A stretch of 64,000 nt of DNA from Guyparkeria halophila (GTDB lineage Bacteria > Pseudomonadota > Gammaproteobacteria > Halothiobacillales > Halothiobacillaceae), in the NCBI RefSeq assembly GCF_034479635.1, contig NZ_CP140153.1, positions 1,557,501 to 1,621,500 on the forward strand. Direction: 5' to 3'. Made by a program: the position numbers and the translations under genes. Positions 8,965 through 18,183 of this stretch are shown here, in pieces. The notes beneath the pieces are model-generated. The model searched no databases and was not told the DNA's origin. It was given only the letters and a program-made list of their open reading frames with translations. Numbering within the stretch: position 1 is the stretch's first letter; each line of letters starts with the position of its first letter.

Positions 8965-10578
8965 TCAGTTGCTGGCTCCGACCCGCATCAGGACGTAGCC
9001 GCCCTTCGCGTACAGCACCTCCCCCGGCGTGCGCTCGGCGCGTTCGCTGCGGGTCAATAACAGATCCCCTTCGCGCACCTCGCGCCGCTCGACCACCTGT
9101 TGGGCGTAGACACCGAAGCTCGGCACGTTCATGTCCCGCATGACCAGCGGCCCCGGCAGGTCACGCGCCATCATCCCCGCGTCGCGTACCGGCCCCTGCT
9201 GCATCTGGCCGACGGCGTTGAGTACCAGCGCATTGACCACCAGTGAACAGGACAGGGCGACCGGGATCATCACCTTGGGCAGCGACCACTGTCGCGCGAA
9301 ACCGGCGGCCATCACCAGCAGCAACGTGCCGCCGACGATCAGGTACCACGACATCCCGAAGAATCGATCACGCTCGGCCAGCATGTCCTGCACGTAGGAC
9401 GGCTTGATCTGGTCGAAATTCACCTCGATCAGCCAGGGCAACAGCAGCACGAACAGCAGGAACAGCGCCGGCGGCACCAGGTGCAACCAGCGATTGCGGA
9501 TGTGCGGCAGGTGGGAGGCCATCACCAGCATCAGGCCCACCAGGCCGTAGTTGAGGTAATGCGGCAGCTTGGTGCCGGAAAACGAGAACAGCAAAAGCGT
9601 CAGGCCAAACCAGATCCAGCCAAACCGCCGCAACGCCAGCGGCAACGAGGCCGGCTTGCCGTAGGCGCCCTGCCAGTCGCTGGGCAGGTAGCGCAACGCG
9701 GTCAGCACCGCGCCGGTGAACGGCAACAGGGCGATCAGGGTGACCAGCGGGTAATACCACAGCCCCCCGGAATGCCCCTCCATCGGCTCGTCGAAACGGC
9801 TGACGTTGTTCTTGAGGAAGAACTCGTCGATGAAATGCTGGCCGTGTTCGATCCAGACGGCCACGTACCAGGGCAGTGCCACGGCCAGGAAGATCACGAT
9901 CCCCTGCCAGTCGAGCACAGCCCGCCACCAGTCACGCCCGCGCGCCGTGACCAGGTAGAAGGCGAAACTGGCCGCCGCCGGGATGACCACCGCCACCGGC
10001 CCCTTGGTGAGAAAGCCCAGCCCCATCGCCAAATAGGCCCAGCGCACCCAACGACGCTCGCCGGTCGCCCAGTGATTGAAGGTGGCGAACACCGCGCCGG
10101 TCAGGAACAAGAGCAGGACGGCATCGGAAATCGCCGCCTTGCCGACCACGGTGGTCATCAGCGAGGTGGCCGCGATCAAGCCGGCGAAAAACGCCGGCCG
10201 CGCGCCGAGATAGCGATCGGCAAAGACGTAGATCAGCCCGACCCACGCCGCCGAGGCGAGCACCGACGGCAGGCGGAAGGCCCACTCGGTAAACCCGAAC
10301 AGCCCGACGGGCGCGGCCTGCAGCCAGTAGATCAGTACCGGCTTGGCGAAACGCGGCTCCTCGTTGAGGTACGGCGTCAGGAAGTCGCCGCGCTCGAACA
10401 TCGCCCAGGTCGCGCCGGTAAACGCGCCCTCGTCGAGATCGAACAGCGGCAGGCTGCCAATGCCCCAGACGTAGCCGATAGCTATCGCGACGGCGAGCAC
10501 GGATAGATGGACCCCACGCGAATCCAGCCAGGCAGAGGGCCGTTGGGCGGATGAATCGGGCTGGGTGGTCATGGGCAT
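8965..10578 (-). CDS. glycosyltransferase family 39 (ArnT-like) membrane protein
   Basis: 537 residues with about 11-12 membrane helices. The first periplasmic loop carries the acidic motif LPLFDLDEGAFTGATWAMFE typical of GT39/GT83 enzymes that use polyprenyl-phosphate sugars; LNEEPRFAKPVLIYWLQ follows, as in ArnT. It likely adds a sugar to a lipid or protein at the periplasmic face. Lipid A as the acceptor is only a possibility. A GT2 polyprenyl-phosphate sugar synthase that could supply its donor lies 8 kb away (18180-19235). The start may instead be the ATG at 10572. Confidence 0.85.
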   Translation of the reverse strand: MPMTTQPDSSAQRPSAWLDSRGVHLSVLAVAIAIGYVWGIGSLPLFDLDEGAFTGATWAMFERGDFLTPYLNEEPRFAKPVLIYWLQAAPVGLFGFTEWAFRLPSVLASAAWVGLIYVFADRYLGARPAFFAGLIAATSLMTTVVGKAAISDAVLLLFLTGAVFATFNHWATGERRWVRWAYLAMGLGFLTKGPVAVVIPAAASFAFYLVTARGRDWWRAVLDWQGIVIFLAVALPWYVAVWIEHGQHFIDEFFLKNNVSRFDEPMEGHSGGLWYYPLVTLIALLPFTGAVLTALRYLPSDWQGAYGKPASLPLALRRFGWIWFGLTLLLFSFSGTKLPHYLNYGLVGLMLVMASHLPHIRNRWLHLVPPALFLLFVLLLPWLIEVNFDQIKPSYVQDMLAERDRFFGMSWYLIVGGTLLLVMAAGFARQWSLPKVMIPVALSCSLVVNALVLNAVGQMQQGPVRDAGMMARDLPGPLVMRDMNVPSFGVYAQQVVERREVREGDLLLTRSERAERTPGEVLYAKGGYVLMRVGASN

Positions 10579-10664
10579 TCCGGCGGCGGTGTGATTTGTC
10601 GAGACGTCCGACCCGGCGGTCGGACGGTGATTGTATCAGTGGCGCCCCGCCTGACCAGCCGCCA

Positions 10665-11168
10665 TCAAGCAAGGTAACGCTTGTCCGGCGGCGGTGGCCG
10701 ATTGACGACTAGGCAACTCGCCATGATGTCGTGCAATCCCTGCTTCCGACGCGTGAACGCGATCATGAGAAAACCGATCAACAATATGAACGCGGAGAGA
10801 ATCTTGCCGAAATGCCGGCCGGTCGCTCGCCAGAATCCGATTTGCGCGCCCTGCCGGTCGACCACCTTCATGCCAAGCAGCCGCTTGCCCGGCGTGGCCT
10901 GCCACGCCGAGCTTTCGAAAAACGCGTAGTAGAACCATCCGCCGATCAGGCCCACCACGTTGCCGAACGGACCCGCCCAGCCCTCCGACGCACCGCCGGC
11001 GACCAGCAGTATGGCGCCGAGCACGGCGACCACGACCACGATGACCACCAGGACCAACCAGTCGACCAGGTAGGCCAGCAGCCGTTTCCAGAAACCGCCG
11101 TAGCCATTCGGCACGACCTCGTTTGTCGGTGATTGCTCCATCCGGGCATCCATGCCTCGCTGTTCCAT
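10665..11168 (-). CDS. RDD-family membrane protein
   Basis: 167 residues from the ATG at 11168, where CGGAGAAAGAAG gives a good ribosome-binding site; the longer open frame upstream has no such signal. The RDD pattern is visible: GFWKRLLAYLVDWLVLVV (R..D in helix 1), a second hydrophobic hairpin, then TPGKRLLGMKVVDRQG and a last helix ending FTRRKQGLHDIMASCLVV. RDD proteins are small membrane proteins; some are implicated in Na+/H+ exchange, but for most the function is unknown. Divergent from pyrD. Confidence 0.85.
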   Translation of the reverse strand: MEQRGMDARMEQSPTNEVVPNGYGGFWKRLLAYLVDWLVLVVIVVVVAVLGAILLVAGGASEGWAGPFGNVVGLIGGWFYYAFFESSAWQATPGKRLLGMKVVDRQGAQIGFWRATGRHFGKILSAFILLIGFLMIAFTRRKQGLHDIMASCLVVNRPPPPDKRYLA

Positions 11169-11477
11169 CTTCTTTCTCCGTATGTGGCGGGGGAGGTCCG
11201 CACGAACGCTAGACCGCTCTGTGTGCCGTGAGCCGGGGCAGATGCAAGGTGATCCCCCACCGCGGAAGAGCCATTTTCTCTCTTGTCCTTGGACGACAAC
11301 GCCGCAGGTGCCTGGCTCAAGGCGCAACCGGCAGGAGTTGGCATTGGTGCGGGGCGGCCTAAGGATAAGCGACCCGGGCAACCCCGGCAACGAGGTGTGT
11401 GATTCGCGTTACCATGGCGTTCAGCCTGCCGCGGCGTCACGCGCGTCAGACGTCTCCACCGCAACCGACGACCAGCG
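11169..11477. other. 309-bp divergent intergenic region (RDD gene / pyrD)
   Basis: No gene found. Promoters for both neighbours should lie here. I see no hexamer pair good enough to call; TTGGCA at 11338 has no acceptable -10 at proper spacing. No hairpin terminator or pyrimidine-type leader peptide is evident. Confidence 0.5.
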
Positions 11478-12506
11478 ATGAACCTCTATCCCCTAGTCCG
11501 TCCCCTGCTCTTCCGCCTCGACCCGGAGACGGCCCACCGCGTCACACTGACCCTGCTCGATCTGGCGGCCCGCACGCCGTGGTGCGGGATGCAGCGTCGC
11601 GGGGTCTCGGCAGACCCGATCACCGTCATGGGCCTGGAATTCCCCAACCGGGTCGGCCTGGCAGCCGGTCTGGACAAGAACGCCGCGCACATCACCGGCC
11701 TGTCCTGTCTTGGATTCGGCTTTCTCGAGGTGGGCACGCTGACCCCGCGCGCCCAGCCGGGCAATCCCGCACCGCGCCTGTTTCGATTGGCGGATGCCGA
11801 GGCACTGATCAACCGGATGGGCTTCAACAACGACGGCATCGAGTCGGCGCTGGCAAATATCGCCGCCGCGCCGCGCAGCGTGCCGCTGGGCATCAACCTG
11901 GGCAAGAACTTCGACACCCCGATCGAGGCGGCGATCGACGACTATCGTGCCGGGCTGGCCGCGGTGTATGACCAGGCCGACTACGTCACCATCAACATCT
12001 CCTCACCCAACACCGCCAACCTGCGCAACCTGCAGGGCGGCGAGGCCTTCACCGCGCTGCTCGCGGGTCTGGTCGAGGAGCGCGAGCGCCTGCGCGAAGA
12101 CAGCGGACGTCAAGTACCGCTTGCCATCAAGATCGCCCCGGACATCGAGGACGAGGAATTCCCGGCACTGGTCGACGCGCTGGTCGCCCACGGGATCGAC
12201 GCGGTCATCGCCACCAACACGACCACCGGCCGCCCCCTGGTCTCCGGCCTGCCCCAGGCCGACGAGGCCGGCGGGCTCTCCGGTCGCCCGGTGCGCGAAC
12301 GCTCGACCGAGGTGATCGCCGCCCTGCGCGAACGCCTGCCCGAGGACTTCCCGATCATCGGCGTTGGGGGGATCGACTCGGGTGAAGCGGCAGTGGAGAA
12401 GATCCAGGCCGGGGCCGACCTGGTGCAGGTCTACACCGGGCTCATCTACCACGGCCCGCAGCTGATTCGCGACGTGGCATGCGCCCTGGCCGAATCCGAC
12501 GACTGA
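11478..12506 (+). CDS. pyrD: dihydroorotate dehydrogenase (quinone), class 2
   Basis: 342 residues. A membrane-associated flavoenzyme that oxidises dihydroorotate and passes electrons to quinone. The N-terminal extension (MNLYPLVRPLLFRLDPETAHR) is the membrane-binding helix pair of class 2. The FMN region LAAGLDKNA and the catalytic serine (Ser175 in NISSPNTANLR) sit at the positions seen in E. coli, and VGGIDSGEAAVEKIQAGADLVQVYTGLIY closes the barrel. Convergent with the MoeB-like gene, 24 bases apart. Confidence 0.97.
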   Translation: MNLYPLVRPLLFRLDPETAHRVTLTLLDLAARTPWCGMQRRGVSADPITVMGLEFPNRVGLAAGLDKNAAHITGLSCLGFGFLEVGTLTPRAQPGNPAPRLFRLADAEALINRMGFNNDGIESALANIAAAPRSVPLGINLGKNFDTPIEAAIDDYRAGLAAVYDQADYVTINISSPNTANLRNLQGGEAFTALLAGLVEERERLREDSGRQVPLAIKIAPDIEDEEFPALVDALVAHGIDAVIATNTTTGRPLVSGLPQADEAGGLSGRPVRERSTEVIAALRERLPEDFPIIGVGGIDSGEAAVEKIQAGADLVQVYTGLIYHGPQLIRDVACALAESDD

Positions 12507-12530
12507 CGAACTCGCCGGACCGCGTCTGGC

Positions 12531-13286
12531 TCAATCGGCGCGGCGAGCGGCACACACCGGGCAGTCCGGGTCCTGGCGATATTTGACGGTGCGCCACTCG
12601 GCGTCCTTGAGATCAAACAGCGCCAGCCGACCGACCAGCGGGCGCCCCGCCCCGGCGAGCACCTTGATCGCCTCGGCGGCCTGCAGGCTGCCGATCATGC
12701 CCACCAGTGGCGAGAGCACGCCGGTCTCGGCGCAGCGCAACTCGTCCTCGCCCTCCTCGCGATACAGGCAGCGGTAGCAGGGTGTGTCCGGATCACGATG
12801 GTCGAACACCGTCACCTGCCCGGCCCACTGGATCGCCGCACCGGACACCAGCGGCACGCGCCGTTCGGCGCAGGCGGCGTTCAGGGCAAAGCGCAACTCG
12901 AAGTTGTCCGAGCAGTCGACCACCAGATCGACAGCGGCCACCGCCCGGTCCAGCCGCTCACCTTCCAGCCGGGCCTCGACCGGCACCAACCGGACCCCGG
13001 GATTGATCTCGCCAAGGCGCGCGCTGGCGGAGGTCACCTTGCTCTGCCCCACCCGCGCCTGGTCATGGATGATCTGGCGTTGCAGATTGGACAGGTCGAC
13101 CTGGTCGAAGTCGGCAAGATGCAGTTCACCCAAGCCGCTCGCGGCGAGATACATTGCCACCGGCGAGCCCAGCCCACCCAGGCCGACCACCAGCACCCGG
13201 GCGGCGAGCAGACGTTCCTGGCCCTCGTAGTCGAGGCCGTCGAGCATGATGTGGCGCCCGTAGCGCAGCAATTGATCGTCGTTCAT
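12531..13286 (-). CDS. moeB: MoeB/ThiF-type sulfur-carrier adenylyltransferase
   Basis: 251 residues from ATG at 13286 (MNDDQLLRYGRHIML). It adenylates the C-terminal glycine of a ubiquitin-like sulfur carrier (MoaD or ThiS). The nucleotide motif VVGLGGLGSPVAMYLAASG, the segment VDLVVDCSDNFELRFALNAAC and CAETGVLSPLVGMIGSLQAAEAIK match MoeB/ThiF, and two CxxC pairs (CYRC and CPVC) form the structural zinc site. MoeB and ThiF cannot be separated reliably by sequence alone. It follows prmC and a hypothetical gene, a position often held by moeB after hemA-prfA-prmC. Confidence 0.88.
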   Translation of the reverse strand: MNDDQLLRYGRHIMLDGLDYEGQERLLAARVLVVGLGGLGSPVAMYLAASGLGELHLADFDQVDLSNLQRQIIHDQARVGQSKVTSASARLGEINPGVRLVPVEARLEGERLDRAVAAVDLVVDCSDNFELRFALNAACAERRVPLVSGAAIQWAGQVTVFDHRDPDTPCYRCLYREEGEDELRCAETGVLSPLVGMIGSLQAAEAIKVLAGAGRPLVGRLALFDLKDAEWRTVKYRQDPDCPVCAARRAD

Positions 13287-13330
13287 GGTCTCGTCGTGGT
13301 TGGTTTTCTTTGATGAGGTCTGCCAACGCA

Positions 13331-13354
13331 AATGCCCGGCGTGAGCCGGGCATT
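13331..13354 (-). terminator. hairpin after the 13383-13799 gene
   Basis: A perfect 10-bp stem (AATGCCCGGC / GCCGGGCATT) with a GTGA loop. The T-tract on the minus strand is short (ATTTGCG), so termination may be weak or the hairpin may stabilise mRNA ends instead. Confidence 0.55.
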
Positions 13355-13382
13355 GTTCCCCCATCGCGTCAGCGCGAGGTGT

Positions 13383-13799
13383 TCAGAGATAATGACGCCA
13401 AGGGTCGTCGGGACGCTCGGCGCTCTCCTCGGGGTGGCGATCACGGATGACACCCGCCTCGCCGGTGGCACGGTATTTCTGCAGCGGCAGGTTGCAGCCG
13501 TCCAGCCCCAACGCCTCGCGCTGGTTCTGCTCGGTGTAGTCGACCAGCGCGCACTTGAGCTTTTCCAGCAAGGCGGCATCCAGATGAAGGCCGGCTGCCT
13601 GCAGCGCCTGCCGAATCACCTTGAGACAAATGACGGAAAGGTCGTACTCGACCTCCAGGCACAGCGGCCCGCGGCGCTTGGCGGCAATCACCCCCGGCAA
13701 CCACCGGGCGAACGACTCCGCGGCTCGTGCCGGCTCCCCTTCCTGGTGCGGGCCACGAAACCAGATTTCGTGCATCTTGATCAGTTGCTTGTCTTCCAT
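13383..13799 (-). CDS. conserved hypothetical protein, possible HMA-like fold
   Basis: 138 residues, no export signal. I do not recognise a named family. The middle part (ARWLPGV...CLEVEYDLSVICLKVIRQAL, then AAGLHLD) resembles the beta-alpha-beta rhythm of heavy-metal-associated domains but lacks the CxxC metal site, and the following helix LLEKLKCALVDYTEQNQREALGL is conserved-looking. The C-terminal 35 residues are polar. It lies between prmC (89 bases upstream gap) and the MoeB-like gene on the same strand and so may be co-transcribed with them. Function unknown. Confidence 0.65.
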   Translation of the reverse strand: MEDKQLIKMHEIWFRGPHQEGEPARAAESFARWLPGVIAAKRRGPLCLEVEYDLSVICLKVIRQALQAAGLHLDAALLEKLKCALVDYTEQNQREALGLDGCNLPLQKYRATGEAGVIRDRHPEESAERPDDPWRHYL

Positions 13800-13888
13800 G
13801 CCGGCGCCTTGCCTTCCCCACTGTACGGATCAAGACTAGCGCAGTTGCCAGGGCGAACCAAGAACGGCGTACCGCGCGACGACGGGTA

Positions 13889-14785
13889 TCAGCCCGGGCG
13901 CCGCCCGGCGGTGACGCGGGGGTGTCCGGCCACGTCCCGACGCGTATCGATCGTCTCGAATCCGGCCTGGTCGAGCAGCCCGCCGACCGCTTGGGCCTGC
14001 TCGAATCCGTGCTCGAGCAGCAGCCATCCCCCCGGTCGCAGCACCGTGCGGGCCTGAGCGATGATCCGCCGGTAGTCGGCCAGCCCCGCCTCGTCGGCCA
14101 CCAGGGCCTCGATCGGCTCGTGGCGCAGGTCGCCGGCGGTGAGATGCGGATCGCCGGCGGCGATGTACGGTGGATTGCTGACGATCAGGTCGACCGAGCC
14201 TGGCGCGACCGCGTCGAGCCAGTTGCCCTGCCACAGGCCCACCTTCACCGAGGCGCCCTGCTCGGCCAGGAATTCGCGATTGCGCGCCGCGAGTCGGATC
14301 GCCACCTCGGAGCGGTCGACGGCATGCACGTCGGCGGCGGGCCGCTCGGCGGCAATCGACAGCGCGATCGCGCCGCTCCCCGTGCCGAGATCCAGCACCC
14401 GCGACCGCGTCGTCCCGGGTAGCAACTCGAGGGCGCATTCGACCAGCAGCTCGGTGTCCGGTCGGGGAATGAGCACGCCGGGCGCGGCGTGGAAACGATA
14501 TCGCCAGAAGCCGCGCTCGCCGATCAGGTAGGCGACCGGCTCACCCGCCGCGCGCCGCTCACAGAGCGACTCCAGCCGGTGGTGACTACCCGGCTCAAGC
14601 GGTCGGTCGCCCTGCAGCATCAGTGCGGTGGTATCCAGGCCGGTGACGAAGCCGGCCAGCAGACGAACCTCGAACAGCGCCTCCGCGCGCTCACAACCAC
14701 GCCCGGCCACGATCCGTTCACCACAGCGTCTCAGCAGCGCATCGAGGCACTCGTCGGTGGACGCCGGGTTCACGGCCCCTGTCAC
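13889..14785 (-). CDS. prmC: peptide chain release factor N5-glutamine methyltransferase
   Basis: 298 residues. Methylates the glutamine of the GGQ motif of release factors. The true start is the GTG at 14785, overlapping the prfA stop as GTGA; the open frame continues upstream only as an out-of-frame shadow of prfA. The SAM motif is [10 protein letters not shown] (132-141), and the signature NPPY is at 204-207. Preceded by [14 protein letters not shown], the usual substrate-binding segment. Translational coupling to its own substrate gene, prfA, is the standard arrangement. Confidence 0.96.
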   Translation of the reverse strand: MTGAVNPASTDECLDALLRRCGERIVAGRGCERAEALFEVRLLAGFVTGLDTTALMLQGDRPLEPGSHHRLESLCERRAAGEPVAYLIGERGFWRYRFHAAPGVLIPRPDTELLVECALELLPGTTRSRVLDLGTGSGAIALSIAAERPAADVHAVDRSEVAIRLAARNREFLAEQGASVKVGLWQGNWLDAVAPGSVDLIVSNPPYIAAGDPHLTAGDLRHEPIEALVADEAGLADYRRIIAQARTVLRPGGWLLLEHGFEQAQAVGGLLDQAGFETIDTRRDVAGHPRVTAGRRPG

Positions 14786-15873
14786 GTGCCTTCCTGCGCG
14801 AGCGCCTCCAGTTGCGCGGCCTGGTCGGCCTGACGCAACGGCACCGCCACCTGGGCGAGATCGCCGGCGAGGATCTTGTCGATCTGATGGAGCGTGAGGT
14901 TGATGCGGTGGTCGGTCACGCGCCCCTGCGGGAAGTTGTAGGTGCGGATACGGTCGGAGCGGTCGCCACTGCCGACCAGGGCCTTGCGGTTGGCGGCCGT
15001 CGCCTCGGCCTGCTCGCGGCGCGCCTCGTCGGCAAGTTTCGCTGCCAGCAGATCCATGGCCCGCGCCCGGTTCTTGTGCTGCGAGCGCTCTTCCTGGCAT
15101 TCGACCACCGTGCCGCTGGGCAGATGGGTGATGCGGATCGCGGAATCGGTCTTGTTGACGTGCTGACCACCGGCCCCGGAGGCACGGAAGGTATCGACCC
15201 GCAGGTCGTTGGCGTTGATCTCCGGGGCGTCCGCCGCGGGGATGACCGGCATGACCGCCACCGTCGCCGCCGAGGTATGGATGCGTCCCTGGGTCTCGGT
15301 CACGGGCACCCGCTGAACGCGGTGGGCACCGGACTCGAACTTGAGCCACGAGTAGACCCCGTCACCACTGACCCGCGAGATCAGCTCGCGGTAGCCGCCG
15401 TGCTCGCCTTCGGAGGCCGACAGCACCTCGACCTTCCAGCCCTGGGACTCGGCAAAGCGACCGTACATGCGGAACAGGTCACCGGCGAAGATCGCCGCCT
15501 CGTCGCCGCCCGCGCCGGCCCGGATCTCGAGGAACACGTCGCCCTCGTCATTCGGATCCTCGGGGAGCAACTGGCGCTCGATCTCGGTGTCCAGTTCGGC
15601 GTATCGCCCTTCCAGATCGGCGAGTTCCTCGCGGGCCATCTCGGCCATGTCGGGGTCATCCCCCTCGACCAGGGAGCGCGCCTCCGCGAGCTCCCGCTCG
15701 GTGCGACGATAGGTCTCGACGTTCTTCACCAAGGCCTCGAGTCGGGCGTATTCGCGCGACAGGCGCTGGAAGCGGACCTGATCGGCGATCACATCGGGAT
15801 CGGCGAGCAGTGCGGTGATTTCCTCGAAACGTTCGACCAGGCTGTCGAGCCGGGCGACCAGGGCGTTATGCAT
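14782..15873 (-). CDS. prfA: peptide chain release factor 1
   Basis: 363 residues. Recognises UAA and UAG stop codons and triggers peptide release. The anticodon-like tripeptide is PVT (190-192), which marks RF1 rather than RF2, and the catalytic GGQ is at 235-237 in [17 protein letters not shown]. Starts at ATG 15873 ([10 protein letters not shown]). Lies 81 bases after hemA and overlaps prmC by four bases. Confidence 0.97.
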   Translation of the reverse strand: MHNALVARLDSLVERFEEITALLADPDVIADQVRFQRLSREYARLEALVKNVETYRRTERELAEARSLVEGDDPDMAEMAREELADLEGRYAELDTEIERQLLPEDPNDEGDVFLEIRAGAGGDEAAIFAGDLFRMYGRFAESQGWKVEVLSASEGEHGGYRELISRVSGDGVYSWLKFESGAHRVQRVPVTETQGRIHTSAATVAVMPVIPAADAPEINANDLRVDTFRASGAGGQHVNKTDSAIRITHLPSGTVVECQEERSQHKNRARAMDLLAAKLADEARREQAEATAANRKALVGSGDRSDRIRTYNFPQGRVTDHRINLTLHQIDKILAGDLAQVAVPLRQADQAAQLEALAQEGT

Positions 15874-15954
15874 AAAAGATTCGGGTACGAAAAGTGAGGG
15901 GAACGATCAGCGGTTGGAGCGCCGCCCGACCGGATAGCGGGCGAAGGGAATGCG

Positions 15955-17283
15955 CTAGCGCTCGCGGTCGTCGTTCGGGTTGCGGTTGCCCCATTGCCCG
16001 ACCGGCAAGGCACGTTGGGCAAGCGTTTCGGCGTCCTCGTCGAGACCCACCACGTGGGAGACGCTCTGCACCGTGGCGAGGTCGCCACTGACGCAGGCCT
16101 GGCGCAGTACCACGGTCGGCTGGTGGATCAGGCGGTTGGTCAGCGTGCGCGCAAGATAATCGAGCGCTTCCTGCGGGTCGCGACCGGATTCGATCATCGA
16201 GCGGGCCCGTGCCAGCGTCTCGTCACGCATGTCCTCGGCGCGCCGGCGGTAATTGCGGATCAGTTCCGCGCCGGTCTGCAACTGCACCCATTGCAGGAAA
16301 TGCTCGACCTGGACGTCGATGATCTCCTCGGCCTGCTCAGCCGCCTCACGACGGCTGCGCTGCCCCTCGTCGATGACGGTCTTGAGATCATCGACGGTAT
16401 AGAGGTAGACGTCCTGGAGCTTGCCCACTTGCGGCTCGATATCGCGCGGCACGGCAATGTCGACCATGAAGATCGGGCGGCGCTTGCGCTCGCGGATCGC
16501 CTGCTCCACCGCGCCCTTGCCCAGCACCGGCAGGGAGCTCGCGGTCGAGGAGATGACGATATCCGCGCGGTGCAGGTGCGCCGGGATGTCGCCCAGGCCG
16601 ATCGCGCTGCCGTCGTACTGCTCGGCGAGCATGTGGGCCCGCTCGATCGAGCGGTTGGCGACGATCACTCTCGAGAGCCCCGCCGACTGCAGGTGTCGGG
16701 CACACAGCTCGATGGTCTCGCCCGCGCCGATCAGCAGCGCGGTCTTTTCCTCGAGCGAACCGAAGATCTGCCGGGCCAGACTGACCGCCGCGAAGGCGAC
16801 CGACACCGGCGAGGCACCGATCTGCGTGTCGGTGCGCACCTGCTTGGCCACCGCGAAGGTGTTCTGGAACAGGCGACCGAGAATCGGGCCCAGCGCATTG
16901 GCGTCCTGCGCCAGCGTGAAGGCGTCCTTGATCTGGCCGAGGATCTGCGGCTCGCCCAGCACCATCGAGTCGAGACCGCAGGCCACCCGCATCAGATGAC
17001 GAATCGCCGACTCGTCGGTGTGGGCGTAGATGTAGGGGGCCAACGCCTCCGGCGACATCTGGTGAAACGTCGCTAGCCACTCGACCAGTTCGTCGGTGAC
17101 GCATTCGGCGTGGGTATAGATCTCGGTGCGGTTGCAGGTGGAGACGATCGCCGCCTCTCGCGCCCCACCGTCACCAAGCAGTTCCTTGAGGGCGTTGTGC
17201 ACGCGCTCGGGGCCGAACGCGATGCGCTCGCGCACGTCCACCGGTGCGGTCTTGTGGTTAACCCCGAAGGCGATCAGTGACAT
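15955..17283 (-). CDS. hemA: glutamyl-tRNA reductase
   Basis: 442 residues from the ATG at 17283. It reduces Glu-tRNA(Glu) to glutamate-1-semialdehyde, the first committed step of tetrapyrrole synthesis; hemL, which takes the product, is also in this window at 55.6 kb. The catalytic cysteine is Cys50 in VSTCNRTEIY, the same number as in E. coli. MVLGEPQILGQIKDAF and the NADPH motif ALLIGAGETIELCARHL are clear. A consensus TATAAT lies 6-12 bases before the ATG (see promoter entry). First gene of hemA-prfA-prmC. Confidence 0.96.
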   Translation of the reverse strand: MSLIAFGVNHKTAPVDVRERIAFGPERVHNALKELLGDGGAREAAIVSTCNRTEIYTHAECVTDELVEWLATFHQMSPEALAPYIYAHTDESAIRHLMRVACGLDSMVLGEPQILGQIKDAFTLAQDANALGPILGRLFQNTFAVAKQVRTDTQIGASPVSVAFAAVSLARQIFGSLEEKTALLIGAGETIELCARHLQSAGLSRVIVANRSIERAHMLAEQYDGSAIGLGDIPAHLHRADIVISSTASSLPVLGKGAVEQAIRERKRRPIFMVDIAVPRDIEPQVGKLQDVYLYTVDDLKTVIDEGQRSRREAAEQAEEIIDVQVEHFLQWVQLQTGAELIRNYRRRAEDMRDETLARARSMIESGRDPQEALDYLARTLTNRLIHQPTVVLRQACVSGDLATVQSVSHVVGLDEDAETLAQRALPVGQWGNRNPNDDRER

Positions 17284-17289
17284 GGCGGA

Positions 17290-17295
17290 ATTATA
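17290..17295 (-). promoter_or_regulatory. consensus -10 box immediately before hemA
   Basis: The minus strand reads TATAAT, a perfect -10 hexamer and rare in such GC-rich sequence, ending 6 bases before the hemA ATG. Transcription from it would begin at or just after the ATG, giving a leaderless or nearly leaderless mRNA, unless the start codon is further in. The -35 region (around 17313-17318, CGTCAA) is poor. Confidence 0.4.
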
Positions 17296-17334
17296 GCCTC
17301 GCACACCCGGTTTTGACGATCCCCGCGACAGCCA

Positions 17335-18183
17335 TCAGCGTCCACGCGACCCCAGTCGACCCAATCGACGATCCAGCGACCGGCTCAGCCGTCCCGGCCA
17401 GTAGCGCAGCGTGCCGACAAACAGCGCGGCCACCCCGATCAGCGCGACCAGCCAGTTGGCCCAGAGCCCCTGCGGATACCCGACGTCGACCCAGGGCGCC
17501 CCCAGCGCGCATACCGCACAGACGAACACCGCCACCGGCACCGGCCAGCGGGCGTGTCGGGCCGCCGGCCAGCGATCGACCAGCCAGACGGCCACGGCCA
17601 CCGACACCAATCCGACGATTGCCCCGGCAAGCACGTCGGTGGGCCAGTGCACACCGGCCACCATCCGCGAGATGCCCATGATCGAGGCGACCGCCAGCAG
17701 CAGTGCCACCCACGGCCAGCGCGGACGCAAGCCCAGGATCAGCAACCCGGCAAAGGTGAACGCAGTCACCGTGTGCCCCGACGGGAACGCCTTGGAACTG
17801 ATCGAGTGCCCGATCAGGTTGAAGGCATCGGCCTCCAGCACACCCGGGGGGCGGAGCACGTCGAGCAGCGGCTTGATGCTGTGGGTGATGGCCGTGGCGA
17901 TAATCGCGGCGAACAGCAGCAAGATCGCCAGGCGGGGACGCCAGAGCACAAACGGCAGCAGCAGGCCCAGCGTCAGCCAGGTGTCGGCCAGGGCGTTGAC
18001 GCCGGCCCAGAACGCTTGGGTCGATTCGATGCCGCCCAGGACATTGAAGACATGAAACAGGGACTCGCGGGCACCCGGCCAGGCGAACACGCCCAACAGC
18101 AGGACGACCGCGGTCAGCACGAAGGCCAGCACCAGCTGGTTGGCCGGGGCCGGATCACGGCGAACGGCAGTCTGGCCGGTCAT
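17335..18183 (-). CDS. PAP2-family membrane phosphatase
   Basis: 282 residues, six or more membrane helices. All three PAP2 motifs are present: KPLLDVLRP, then SSKAFPSGHT, then SRMVAGVHWPTDVLAG, giving the catalytic His pair. Such enzymes remove a phosphate from lipid phosphates, for example undecaprenyl diphosphate or lipid A. The start overlaps the stop of the GT2 glycosyltransferase by four bases (ATGA), so it probably acts on the same lipid-linked sugar pathway, for example by recycling the polyprenyl carrier (inference). The last 60 residues add more membrane helices. Confidence 0.9.
   Translation of the reverse strand: MTGQTAVRRDPAPANQLVLAFVLTAVVLLLGVFAWPGARESLFHVFNVLGGIESTQAFWAGVNALADTWLTLGLLLPFVLWRPRLAILLLFAAIIATAITHSIKPLLDVLRPPGVLEADAFNLIGHSISSKAFPSGHTVTAFTFAGLLILGLRPRWPWVALLLAVASIMGISRMVAGVHWPTDVLAGAIVGLVSVAVAVWLVDRWPAARHARWPVPVAVFVCAVCALGAPWVDVGYPQGLWANWLVALIGVAALFVGTLRYWPGRLSRSLDRRLGRLGSRGR

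Noticed and set aside
13940-13965. TCGAATCC-like motif suggesting a tRNA T-arm
   Set aside because: It lies inside prmC and no acceptor, D or anticodon arms can be drawn around it. No tRNA was found anywhere in the window.
13889-15349. 486-residue version of PrmC
   Set aside because: The extra N-terminal 188 residues are prfA read in another frame; the GTG at 14785 overlapping the prfA stop is the real start.
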